From contig KB445806.1 in assembly GCA_000320605.2 (NCBI GenBank), positions 716,574-780,573 of the forward strand: a stretch of 64,000 bases of DNA, given 5' to 3'. The stretch comes from Gelatoporia subvermispora B (lineage: Eukaryota > Basidiomycota > Agaricomycetes > Polyporales > Gelatoporiaceae). Below are positions 54,780-64,000 of the stretch, piece after piece. A program made the position numbers and the translations under genes. The notes below the pieces were generated by a model, which saw only the letters and a program-made list of their open reading frames with translations, was not told the origin of the DNA and did not search any database. Position 1 is the first letter of the stretch. Each line of letters begins with the position of its first letter.

Positions 54780-55772
54780 ATGATGGCGATTACAGAGATC
54801 CTCGCTGGCATCGGCGTGGTGCTGCTTCTCCCAAAGATCTACAGCCTCCTCTACTTCTTGTGGCTCTATATTCGTCCCTCCTCTGTTGCGAAGTACCTGC
54901 ATGGACCTACTCCTGCGTGGGCGATCGTCACAGGGGCATCGGATGGCATCGGGAAGGCGGTAGCAGGGCAGCTCCATGACAAGGGGTTCAACCTGATCTT
55001 GCACGGACGCAACGAGCAGAAGCTGCGCGCGGTTGTCGAAGGCTTGCGCGCCCGTGGCGCTGGACGCGAAGTGCGACACTTTATTGCAAACGCGGCGTCG
55101 CCGAACCATGATTTCGCGAAGCTCGTCGAGCCGTTCAGGGGATTGAACGTCACATTGTTGATCAACAATGTCGGCGGGGGAGATACCATGAAAGACGAAA
55201 GGTGCGTGTGCCGATCTCGACTCGATCGCATGTACTGATCGTATCTCGTGATCGTTAGACTCGACGGATTCAGCGAAGCGGAAGTGATGCAAGCCTTCTA
55301 CCTGAACGCATACTTCCCCCTCTTCCTCACGCGTGCGCTACTCCCGCAGCTGCGCACGGCAGCACAACACGGGCCTGTGCTCGTGCACTTTGTCGGCTCG
55401 CTCGCCAGCGAGATCGGGCCGCCGCGCCTCGTCGCATACTCCGCGGCCAAGGCGTTCCTCAAGGGCCTCACGCGCGCGCTAGACAACGACGAGCGTGCGT
55501 GGACGCCGTCTGGAGTGCGCTTTGCGTATATGTATGTCGGCGAAGTCGTCACGAAGAGCATGAAGACGGGTGTGACGGTCTGGTCGCCGAGCGTGGAGGC
55601 GTTTGCGAAGTCCTATGCTGATAAGATTGGTTGTGGGCGGAGGGGGTACTATCCGTGGGTGTTCCATGCTATACACGAATATGTTACGCAGACGATGGGC
55701 GAAGGCGTGGTGGACAGGGTCACTATCAAGAGGTTTAGCGAGATTATGGCAGAGTATAAAAGAAATCAATGA
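54780..55772 (+). CDS. Short-chain dehydrogenase/reductase, tandem copy 2
   Basis: This is a paralogue of copy 1 with the same two-exon layout. It starts MMAITEILAGIGVVLLLPKI, with a membrane segment, then HGPTPAWAIVTGASDGIGKA (TGxxxGxG cofactor motif). FNLILHGRNEQKLRAVVEGL, LLINNVGGGDTM (the NNxG motif) and a gtgcgt-donor intron (55202-55258) follow. Exon 2 has FLTRALLPQLRTAAQHGPVL, the catalytic Ser in FVGSLASEIG and Tyr-Lys in YSAAK. It ends ...FSEIMAEYKRNQ at 55772. Sequence around the active site is nearly shared with copy 3. The substrate is probably a ketoacyl or keto-lipid intermediate (family inference). Confidence 0.9.
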
Positions 55773-56142
55773 CTGACACGTCTCGACCTACGGGGATGAT
55801 CCAGGATGTACCTCGAATAGTTTTGTGCGAGAGGACCTGGCAAGGCGTGCGGGCAGATATGTCTATGTATATACCTCCACGTATGCCTGTAACGCGAAGT
55901 GAGACGCAGAATAGCGAGCACAATTTCATTCGTGGCGTCGCCCAGAAGAATAAGAGCAATTCAAGTCATTACGCGGCCCGTTCCACATACATAGCGCAAT
56001 GGACTTTTGATGAGATGACGGGCTGCCACGTCGATGCATGGCATGGGAGTGGAAGACCGCGTGCAGAAGCGGAACAACGATTGACGATTGCGGTCCTGTG
56101 GGATCTTCGTCTGCGTCTCATACCCACCTCCGCACCTTGAAC
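55773..56142. other. Spacer between SDR copies 2 and 3
   Basis: This is about 370 bases holding the promoter of copy 3. No gene was seen. Confidence 0.35.
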
Positions 56143-57148
56143 ATGGCAACGCTAGTCGAAATCTTTGCTGCCATAGGCGTCCTCCTCCTCCTCCCCAAGC
56201 TTTACAGCTTCCTGTCCTTTGTCTGGACGTACACATTGCGCCCAAGTTCCGTCGGACAATATCTGCATGGTCCTATTCCTGCGTGGGCGGTCGTCACAGG
56301 GGCGTCGGATGGGATTGGGAAGAGCGTCGCCGGAGAGCTGTACGACAGGGGGTTCAACTTGATCTTGCACGGGCGCAACGAACAAAAGGTGCGCGCCGTC
56401 GTCGAGAGCCTCCGCGCTCGTGGCGGGCCGCGCGAGGTGCGCTATCTCATCGCAGACGCGGGCACCCCCGGCCACAACTTTCCGAAGCTCGTCGAGCCTT
56501 TCAAAGACCTCAATATCACCCTTGTCGTCAACAATGTCGGCGGGAACTCGAACATGCGCGACGCGAGGTGCGTCTGCTGATGGCGACGATTGCACTCGCG
56601 TGAGACTGACACTCATCGTCCCGCCGTAACTTAGGGTGGACCAGTGCAGCGAGACGGAGCTGCTCCAAGTCTTCCACCTGAATGCGTCGTTCCCTCTCTT
56701 CTTTACCCGGGTACTCCTCCCGCAACTGCGCGCATCGGCCAAGCACGGCCCCGTGCTCGTACAGTTCGTCGGCTCCCTCGCCGGCGAGATCGGGCCTCCC
56801 CGTCTCCCGCTCTACGCCGCGTCGAAGGCATTCCTCAAGGGTCTCACGCGTGCCCTGGACAATGACGAAAGGGCAGGGGTGCCATCGGGCGTGCGCTTCG
56901 CTTACATGTATGTCGGCGAGGTCGTGACGAACAGCATGAAGACGGATGTGACGCTCGGGTCGCCGAGCGCGGAGACGTTTGCGAAGGGCTATGTCGACCT
57001 GATTGGCTGTGGATGGAGACGCTACCACCCGTACATGATTCATGCGGTGATGGACTGGTTCATGCAGGGATTGGGCGAGGGTGTGGTTGATGGATTCGTG
57101 ACCAAGAGGATGGCCGAAATCGTGGCAGCGGCCGAAAAGAGTCGTTAA
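56143..57148 (+). CDS. Short-chain dehydrogenase/reductase, tandem copy 3
   Basis: This is the third paralogue. MATLVEIFAAIGVLLLLPKL is the membrane start. HGPIPAWAVVTGASDGIGKS carries the cofactor motif, LVVNNVGGNSNM the NNxG motif. The intron (56568-56634) has a gtgcgt donor. Exon 2 begins VDQCSETELLQVFHLNASFP and has Ser in FVGSLAGEIG and Tyr-Lys in YAASK. It ends ...FVTKRMAEIVAAAEKSR at 57148. The coding part is more GC-rich at third positions than copy 1. All three copies keep the full catalytic set, so none looks like a pseudogene. Confidence 0.9.
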
Positions 57149-57447
57149 CATTGAACTAGTGGCTCTGGACTTTTCGAGGCTGAGGATGTAAACGGTCGCA
57201 GCGATTGTTTGTATGGACATCTCTCTACAAGTGCTGTGGTTGTATGGATTGAGGGTGTGTACTGTGTGGCAAAGGAGGGCAAAGGCTCAAAGCACCTCGA
57301 CGATGGGTTCCGGGGAAGCGGCCCGATCCTCCGCTCGCGGTCGACGGACATGTGTTCGGAGGTTTCTGGAAACTTGAGCCAACAACTGCCAGTGAGGTCT
57401 GCTATACTTTTACTAGACAAAGCCATTCAGCCTTTCAGAAGACTATT

Positions 57448-59021
57448 ATGTCTGATCTATACCGCTCCGCCCTTCAAGCACGTATTGCGAAGCTACCCCC
57501 GATGCCTCCATCAGAAGAAGATGAGGAGCTAGCGGAAGCAGGAGATTCCATAGGCGACCTACCGACAGGTATGGGTCCACCTGCAATGTGAGTATCTGGG
57601 ATCTTGTATGAATTTGTGATTCTAGATACTCTATAAAACCTATAGGAACATTTGCTAATAATATCACGCGCAGGCCATCTCACACTCCTCGTTCACAACG
57701 CCGTCAACGAACACCGAACGCAGCCTTCACGCCAATTTCCGCCGCCAGTTTCTTCGAACAGGCGACACAAGTCGCCGTTCCTGCGTCGGGACTCGATGTC
57801 CGCGTGTACTACACCCCGCCAAAGTTCGAGGATGGCACCGTGCTCGTGTGCCACCACGGCGCGGGCTACTCTGGGTTGAGCTTTGCGTGCTTTGCGAAGG
57901 AGGTGACGGAGATGAGCAAAGGAGAGTGCGGGGTACTGTCACTTGATTGTAGAGGACATGGTACGCTGCGGTGATCTCTTCGGAATCCGTGTTGTGTTGA
58001 TCGTGTGGCCCAGGGAAGACGGCACGCACGGATGCGCCCCCATCCGCTGAGGAGGACCTATCCATTGATACACTCACAAATGATTTCGTGAACCTCCTAC
58101 AAGCCATCTTCCCCGATGTAGCGGCATCACCGTCACTCCTGGCAAGTTACCTATGCACCTTTGTCGCACACGTCCAATTCATCGGCTGCAGCTCATAGGT
58201 CATAGTCTTGGAGGCTCTATCTCCGTCCGTGCATGTCCGATTTTGCAAGAACGCAAGTACAGGATCACTGGCGTTGCTGTACTCGATGTTGTAGAAGGTT
58301 GGTCAAGGTGATATCTCGAGTACCATTCCTATCTCTGACATCTTCTGTACTAGAATTTACGCTCGAGGCGCTACCTGTTATGCACAGCCTGCTTAATGCA
58401 CGTCCAGAAGGGTTCGACAGCGTCGAGGAAGCGATCGAGTGGCAGTAAGCCAATGTGTCTTTCTCTATGGGACAACTCCCTGAACGGCTACATGCCAGCG
58501 TGAAGACGAATGCGATTCGCAACCCAAACTCGGCACGCGTGTCCATTCCCGCAATCGTCACGCCGGCTCCTCCAGACGCGCCACCCAGCACCCCGGCATA
58601 TGTCTGGCGCACCCCTCTGCGCAGTACTGCGCCGTACTGGACGAGTATGCATTGACTTCTTAGTCGCCGTGACTCACAATCGACACTCTGACCGTTCGTA
58701 CCACACTAGGTTGGTTCACGGGCCTGTCGGGCAAGTTCCTTGCAGCGCGAACCGCACGCCTGCTCGTGCTCGCAGGGACGGAGCGGCTCGACCGTGAGTT
58801 GATGATCGGGCAGATGCAGGGCAAGTTCCAGCTCATTGTCGTCTCGAATGTCGGGCATATGGTGCATGAGGTGCGTGCGATCGCCGTCTCCTGAAAGAGT
58901 GTGGTTGACGGACGTTGTGGGCGAATAGGACGACCCGACACGGCTCGCGGAGATTATGGTCGAGTTCTGGAGGAGGAACGAGCGGGTTGTAGTAGGCGTG
59001 AAGAAAGTTGGGGAGTTGTAA
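57448..59021 (+). CDS. PPE1: Protein phosphatase methylesterase 1
   Basis: This is an alpha/beta-hydrolase that removes the C-terminal methyl ester from the PP2A catalytic subunit, regulating phosphatase assembly. It starts MSDLYRSALQARIAKLPPMP. The first short exon is followed by SFFEQATQVAVPASGLDVRV and the family signature VCHHGAGYSGLSFACFAKEV. LDCRGHGKTARTDAP, the nucleophile elbow LIGHSLGGSISVRA, VLDVVEEFTLEALPVMHSLL and NSARVSIPAIVTPAPPDAPP follow. Then come WFTGLSGKFLAARTARLLVL, AGTERLDRELMIGQMQGKFQ and the catalytic His in NVGHMVHEDDP. The stop TAA is at 59019-59021. Seven or so introns are needed and all have ordinary GT-AG signals. Order and spacing match the eukaryotic PME-1 family throughout. 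Confidence 0.92.
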
Positions 59022-60055
59022 CTAGGGTATATGTGCGAGAGGTAACACTACTAGTAGTTTGAAGAATACAGTTGATAGCAAATGTATGATGTTCACGTTC
59101 CGTGACTTCCGTCCGCAGAAGGAGTATGCATAAGATCAGCAGCGATATCACTTCCTTGTTCAATGTAATTTTAACGTTGAACGTGTGCGTTCTATCCTAT
59201 CCTATCCGGAAATCACGGAGAAATCCCTCCACCCCCCATCCCCCCTCCTCCCTCCTCATCCCCGCGCGCGCGTCTACACACGTCGACGCGTCTGTGGCAA
59301 TTCGGCAATAGCCGAGTGAGTCCAACCGACGATGGAACGCGACGTGATATCCTCGCACAAACGCGCCAGTTCTTCCTGGGGTCGGCTCAATGTTGCTGGA
59401 TGTTTGACGACTGCTAGATATTTGTCTTACTCCTACCATCAATCTTATGACCTTTTCCCCTGTCTAAAGTGACTGAGCAAGCACCGTCCGACGGCAAGTT
59501 CACGTGTTCGGTATACTTATACTAAAATCTAGGGCTATCCAAAACATGTACATATGCATAAGGTGAGATCGATCCAGGCTTTACCCATAGTTTAACTTCG
59601 ACTGCTGGTCTGGAGCTTGATTTGATTTCAGTTTATGCCCCGCTATGGTAGCGTTCGACACATTTCGTATCGGCACCGATTGGACACTGAGCTGATTATA
59701 TGACCGGAATGTTTTTCTCTTCCCGCCGCAAGGATGCCATAATGTGCCATGATTGGTCAATACTGACTGCAGCCACGTCTGACACCTCACATGCTCCTCT
59801 TACCGATCTTGACACCATACACAGACATTTTGAAGCAGTCTGGACTTGTCATCCAGTTCTAGTCTGTCTCATTGGCACGACGTCTGAGGTCAGTTTCGAT
59901 CACAGTTTCCGGCGCGGTTGAAACTAAAATGCAGGCTTCAAAGGATGGCGCCGTCTCCGCAGAAGTCCTTCCATAACTTGCGCTCCTACTTTCACGTACA
60001 CACATATCACTAGCACTCACACGCATACACCTCATATAAGCTGGTCTTGTATACA
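59022..60055. other. Intergenic region, no gene supported
   Basis: This 1-kb stretch holds the PPE1 3' flank and the promoter of the acidic repeat gene. A C-rich run (59229-59262) lies within it. Open frames are short. Confidence 0.4.
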
Positions 60056-61300
60056 ATGGCAAACCCCAACTTCATCATCCCTGAGTCTGTCGAGTACCTC
60101 CCATGTGGACGAAAGATCTTCCAGGCCTTTAAGCAGGACGGCACCTGGGACGTCAAGGTCGCCAACCCCGGCTGCGGCGCCACTCCTGGTGAGAAAGTCG
60201 TACGCTTCAATCAGTGGGTCGCACATGAACCTCGCGAGATACCCCTGCGTGGTGCTCTGTTCTGGCGCTCGCACAAGGACATCCCTGGCGGTCCCGCTCC
60301 CAAAGTCCGCCCCATCCCTCGTCGTACCAAGGCCAAGGACCCTCGCCTTCTTCCTGTACTCCTAGAGGCGCTGTGGTGGCGCGTCGCCAAGAACCCGGCG
60401 GTCCAGGCCGCCTACGGCATCGTCCTCCACTTCCTCGACGACCCGGAGCCGCTCGTTCCTCCCATGCCGACGACACCCAGGCCTGACGATGACACCGACT
60501 CGAGCAAAGGGCAGTCTACGACTGACGATGAGCCTGAGCCGGACCCGACGGCCGCGACCGATGGATCGACTGGCGACAACGCGGCGGCCATCGACGGGAC
60601 GACCTCCGCCGATGGAGCGACCGACAACAATGGAACGGCCTCCGCCGACGAGACGACCACCACCAGGGGCTTGTTCGTGATCGACGAGGAACCCGAGCTC
60701 GACGACACGGACCCCGTTGACGCGACGACCTCCGTCGATGGGATGCTCTCATTCGACGGGACGGCTACTACCATGGGCCTGTTCGCGATCGACGAGATGC
60801 CAGAGCTCTACGGGACAACTTCCATCGACGAGGCGGCCGCTACCGACGAGATACCTGCCCACGACATGACGCCCTCGATATGTGACGCCTCCTCAACCGC
60901 CGGGACGACCTCGGGCGGTGGGCAGTTGATCGACTGGGACGATACGCTCGCCTGGATGAAGCACGGCGACCTGAGCACCATGCTCCGCGACGACACCGAC
61001 GAGCCCCTCGGCACGTTGCAAGAGTTGCTGAAGGCTGCCGAGATCCCGCAGCAGCCGGGACCAGGACCGGTCGTCGGGCAGGAGGCGCATGTGGCGGAGG
61101 TGGTGGACGGAGGTGGAGTCGACGAAGTCGAGGAGGAGAAGGTCATCGAGAGCGCGCATGTCAGGCCGTCTCAGACTTTCACCCTAGAGCTGGAGCCCCA
61201 TCGTTGGTTGCCCATCATAGCGAGTACAATCCCCTTCCTCACCCCGTTCGTCCGCTATGCGACTGCACTTTTTGGGCACTACTTGCGAGAAGTGGCCTGA
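60056..61300 (+). CDS. Acidic repeat protein with hydrophobic C-terminus
   Basis: I do not recognise this 414-residue protein. It appears intronless, in contrast to nearly all neighbours. Residues 1-130 form a compact, possibly structured region (MANPNFIIPESVEYLPCGRK ... LHFLDDPEPLVP). The middle is a long Asp/Thr/Ala/Gly-rich low-complexity stretch with two copies of a motif, TTRGLFVIDEEPELDD and TTMGLFAIDEMPELYG. Next is QLIDWDDTLAWMKHGDLSTM, and the last 30 residues are hydrophobic (WLPIIASTIPFLTPFVRYAT), possibly a tail anchor. I start at the ATG at 60056 because the frame upstream (60047) begins with TTG. The strong codon bias toward C/G-ending codons supports translation. A disordered acidic scaffold or a membrane-tethered regulator are both conceivable, but nothing in the sequence settles function. 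Confidence 0.7.
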   Translation: MANPNFIIPESVEYLPCGRKIFQAFKQDGTWDVKVANPGCGATPGEKVVRFNQWVAHEPREIPLRGALFWRSHKDIPGGPAPKVRPIPRRTKAKDPRLLPVLLEALWWRVAKNPAVQAAYGIVLHFLDDPEPLVPPMPTTPRPDDDTDSSKGQSTTDDEPEPDPTAATDGSTGDNAAAIDGTTSADGATDNNGTASADETTTTRGLFVIDEEPELDDTDPVDATTSVDGMLSFDGTATTMGLFAIDEMPELYGTTSIDEAAATDEIPAHDMTPSICDASSTAGTTSGGGQLIDWDDTLAWMKHGDLSTMLRDDTDEPLGTLQELLKAAEIPQQPGPGPVVGQEAHVAEVVDGGGVDEVEEEKVIESAHVRPSQTFTLELEPHRWLPIIASTIPFLTPFVRYATALFGHYLREVA

Positions 61301-61490
61301 TGCCATCTTCTTCGCTGCCCTCTCTCGGATTGCATTACATCCGCGCCTGTTTGATATACGTTAGGACTTTGACGGACCTCTCCTTTCTCTTTCGGGCTAT
61401 CGGACATTGGACCTTCTCTTCTTTGATACCCCTTCCTACGCGTACATACTTTGCGCTATTCGGACGCTGTTTGTTGCTGACCTCCCATAG

Positions 61491-64000
61491 CCCACCTCAA
61501 CATCAAGATTCGGCGCGCGCCCCAAGACTTCGACCTCAAGATTCCTCAAGCTCAGGACCTCCGACCCCAGGTAACCTTACACTGGTCCGAGAGCGCGGTG
61601 TACGACGAGGGGGGTCATGGCCTTGAGGACCCGTACAGCGCGCTCGTCGTCCTCAGTGTGGATCCACACTTTTTAGGAACTGTTGCTGAACATGTTGGCA
61701 TGAGTTTTTGTTACAGGCCCTCCCCCATCAACATTAACCGCCATGACCTCAGTGTGAGTAATTCTTATGTCCCATTCTTCCATACGCTAACGACGATGAG
61801 AATTATTACTCCGCAGTCCGACCTCCGATCGACATCGCTGGGCATAGCCGAGCAGGACTGTGCGCTGTGAGGAGCACGCTGGAGACCTGGCCACCTCTAG
61901 TGTCTCCTCACCGCACACAGTCAGGCTACGCAAACGAAGCAGGGTGTATGCGTGAGTACACATTCTGATTATCCTTCCGCGCATAGCTGTTGAGCATTCC
62001 TGCATGTTTATGTCACTATCAGAGTCAACGCGCCCTCTGCGCATACCTCAAGACCGGACGACCTCTTCGACATCAACTTTGACGTGGCTGGTGGGACGAG
62101 GATAGATCAGATATGGACTTAAGAGCGTTGATACTCGAAGGGTCTTCTCATACACAAGATAAGATCCTCACATTCCACTGATGTTGCACCGATTCTAACT
62201 TTATCATTATGAGTGACAGCTGTTTACACCAGTTATCCCCGGCACCAATATCATCTTCGACACTCCTCTCAACTTCGCCACCACACTCTTTTCGACTTCG
62301 CCACCACACTCCTCTCCGACGTCTCTCTCGTCTATGACTCATCTCTGGAACACACTCGCCTCAGCATACTCACCTTCGACGCAGCTCTCATCGACAGCAC
62401 TTGCCTGACATCTCTCCCTCGACACTATCTTCGTCACCACCCTTACCATCGACACTGCTGCCCTCTGCACCATCGCTTTCTCTCTCGGCCCTGGAACCGC
62501 TTTCTCACAACACCATTCTTGTCTCCAAGACCATTCTCATATCCCACACTCATTCGCGACACTATTCTCGCCTCTGGCACCACTCTCGTAGTCGACACCA
62601 TTCTCACCCGCGACATCACTCGCGTTTGCAACATCGCTCGTCTGAGGTTAGTATGACCTTCGACCGTCCTCTCACCTTCGACACTACTCTCGATTTTGAC
62701 AGCACACACTTGTCACATAACTCTCGCCACCATCACTCTTCTTGTCCCTAAAATCACACACAATCGTCTCGACACCACTCTTGTTCTTGACGCCCGTGCC
62801 GCCATGACTCGAGTACCTCGTATGTTTCATCTTTTTGTGAACATGGATGATACTAGCAGGACAAACGTCGACCTCCGTCCGTCGTTGCTGGGCGCGGCCA
62901 GGCCGGGCAGTGCGCAGTGCAGAGCACACTGGAGACTTGGCCACCTCTGGTGTGCTTCGTACCGCGCATTGCCCGGATACGCTACTGGAGCAGAGGATAT
63001 GCGTGAGTAACTGATCCTAACCAGTGTTCTGCATGCAGCGCTGATCAGCTTTGCATTTTTTCTGTTCTGGCGACACACTGGCATCCCCTTCTCGCATCAA
63101 GACGGGACAACCTTTCGATATCGCCTTCGACGTCGCTGATGGAAGAAGATGGTGCTCGAAGGGCCTTCACATCTCGAAGATAAGATTTGGTAGTCCACTA
63201 GAATTGCGCGCTATCTGACATGGCTATTGTAACTGATAGCTATTCACACTACTCATCACTGGCACCAACCTCGTGTTCAACATTTTCTCGCCGCCGACAC
63301 CATTCCCGTCTTCGAGGACAATTTCTCCTATCACATTGATCTCGTCCCTGGCTCCAGCTTCATCTCTCAAACTATACACTCTCCCCGACACCACCCCGAT
63401 CTTTGTTCCTGCTCCTGGTTCTCCCGTATCTGTCATATGTCGTCTCTTCCACCATACACCTCTTCCATCGCTAACATTACTTCCGCAGCTACGACCCATT
63501 GTGAGTGCAATCAGTCTTCCTCGTCCATGTCCAGCTGAATGTATGTTCCGATGTGTCCTCATCAAGCTCATCTGATTGCTGCAGATCGCTGTTCATGAAA
63601 CATGATGATTGTATTGTGAGTCCCGAGTCTTGGCTTCATGCTGAGCTAATGTCGTCTTGATACTTTAGCAGGACGCTGGGATGATCGGAGGTGGGAGGAC
63701 GGGAGAGTGTAACCTTGGCTGGAAGCGCATTGGGAACTGGCCATTCCTAGTGTTCTTCTCGCCGAGTGCTTACTCGGGACTCTCGCTAGATGTCTAAGCT
63801 AGAGGCGAGTATCATCAGTAGTGAAGTCGTGGTTCAGTCTGCTGATCCCTGCCTAGTTCAACTGACATTAACAGGTTCGGAAAGAGGTGGATGAGAAAGC
63901 TGGTAATCCGAACACGCTCAAGTCTGTGACATCGTTCTCCGTCTTCATGCTCTACTCGCTCACCGTAACTTCTCCGGACTTCACTACAGGAATCGCTCGA
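61491..64000 (+). CDS. Unrecognised multi-exon gene with tandem internal modules (runs off window)
   Basis: Exon-like segments with consistent frames run to the window edge. HLNIKIRRAPQDFDLKIPQA, QVTLHWSESAVYDEGGHGLE (61491 on) come first. Then comes RPPIDIAGHSRAGLCAVRST, LETWPPLVSPHR (61815-61945), and FDINFDVAGGTR (about 62070). A second copy follows: RRPPSVVAGRGQAGQCAVQS, TLETWPPLVCFVPRIARIRY (62865-63000), and FDIAFDVADGRR (63115). A third, diverged core is DAGMIGGGRTGECNLGWKRI, GNWPFLVFFSPSAYSGLSLD (63672-63795). The last exon VRKEVDEKAGNPNTLKSVTS, FSVFMLYSLTVTSPDFTTGI runs off the end. Introns with gtgagt donors occur at matching places in each module. I do not know the family. It could be a real repeat protein or a gene damaged by tandem duplication. 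It may or may not be continuous with the acidic-protein gene upstream. Confidence 0.4.
61815..63800 (+). repeat. Tandem intron-bearing modules (about 1.05 kb and 0.8 kb, third partial)
   Basis: Module A begins at 61815 and module B at 62865. They align through coding-like and intron-like parts, including a shared CTGGAGAC(C/T)TGGCCACCTCT core and a GAAGGG...AAGATAAGAT stretch at 62137-62165 and 63158-63188. They also share a GGCACCAA(T/C)(A/C)TC(A/G)T segment. Module C (63672 on) matches only the first part. Confidence 0.65.
62240..62780. repeat. Degenerate pyrimidine-rich minisatellite
   Basis: The plus strand repeats variants of TCGACACCACTCTCG, CTTCGCCACCACACTC and TCGACACTA over more than 500 bases, with irregular spacing of roughly 12 to 27 bases. 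It lies inside module A of the tandem-module gene and explains most of the length difference from module B. Confidence 0.6.

Noticed and set aside
1..64000. tRNA, rRNA or CRISPR loci
   Set aside because: I looked for tRNA B-box-like GGTTCRA words with a matching A box and for regular spacer-repeat arrays and found none that hold up; low-copy tRNAs with introns could still be missed by eye.

Overview
The window is a stretch of nuclear chromosome from a filamentous basidiomycete, almost certainly an Agaricomycete and perhaps a wood-inhabiting polypore (that last step is inference). Genes are broken by many 45-70 nt GT-AG introns and lie close together on both strands. Several families are typical of Agaricomycetes: a Plavaka-type transposase, an F-box protein, a BTB protein, a DUF6534 membrane protein, and cytochrome P450s next to a UbiA prenyltransferase. 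No rRNA, tRNA, CRISPR or bacterial-type operon was seen. Exon joins were worked out by eye from splice signals and family motifs, so CDS spans are intron-containing gene spans.

Region 1 (1-7400) is transposon-derived. A complete-looking Plavaka (CACTA-like) transposase lies on the minus strand. A decayed companion gene, with a frameshift and an in-frame stop, converges on it. An unrecognised small gene follows. Region 2 (about 8.1-24.2 kb) looks like a secondary-metabolism cluster: two tandem aldehyde dehydrogenases, one intact and one ruined O-methyltransferase (the ALDH+OMT pair was duplicated and one OMT decayed), a P450, a UbiA aromatic prenyltransferase and, divergently, a second P450. 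Together these would suit a prenylated, oxidised and O-methylated aromatic (meroterpenoid-like) product. A small Dabb-domain protein lies just beyond.

Region 3 (28-48 kb) is mixed. It holds a DUF6534 seven-helix protein and two mitochondrial lysine-related enzymes side by side (trimethyllysine dioxygenase and homoaconitase). F-box and BTB genes follow, then a near-identical 72-bp inverted repeat that encodes the C-terminal exon of two tail-to-tail gene fragments. A secreted/membrane-anchored GtaA-like glutaminase comes next. Last is a Pro-rich protein with six decapeptide repeats and a C-terminal zinc-cluster-like motif that simple ORF finding misses.

Region 4 (49-64 kb) holds an OPT-family transporter, three tandem paralogous short-chain dehydrogenases, protein phosphatase methylesterase-1, and an acidic repeat protein with a hydrophobic C-terminus. 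At the right edge an unrecognised multi-exon gene contains tandemly duplicated intron-bearing modules and runs off the window.

The most interesting items are the ALDH/OMT/P450/UbiA cluster with its internal segmental duplication, the tandem-module gene at the right edge, the inverted C-terminal-exon duplication, two TA-flanked MITE-like elements, and two GC-AG introns supported by paralogue comparison.
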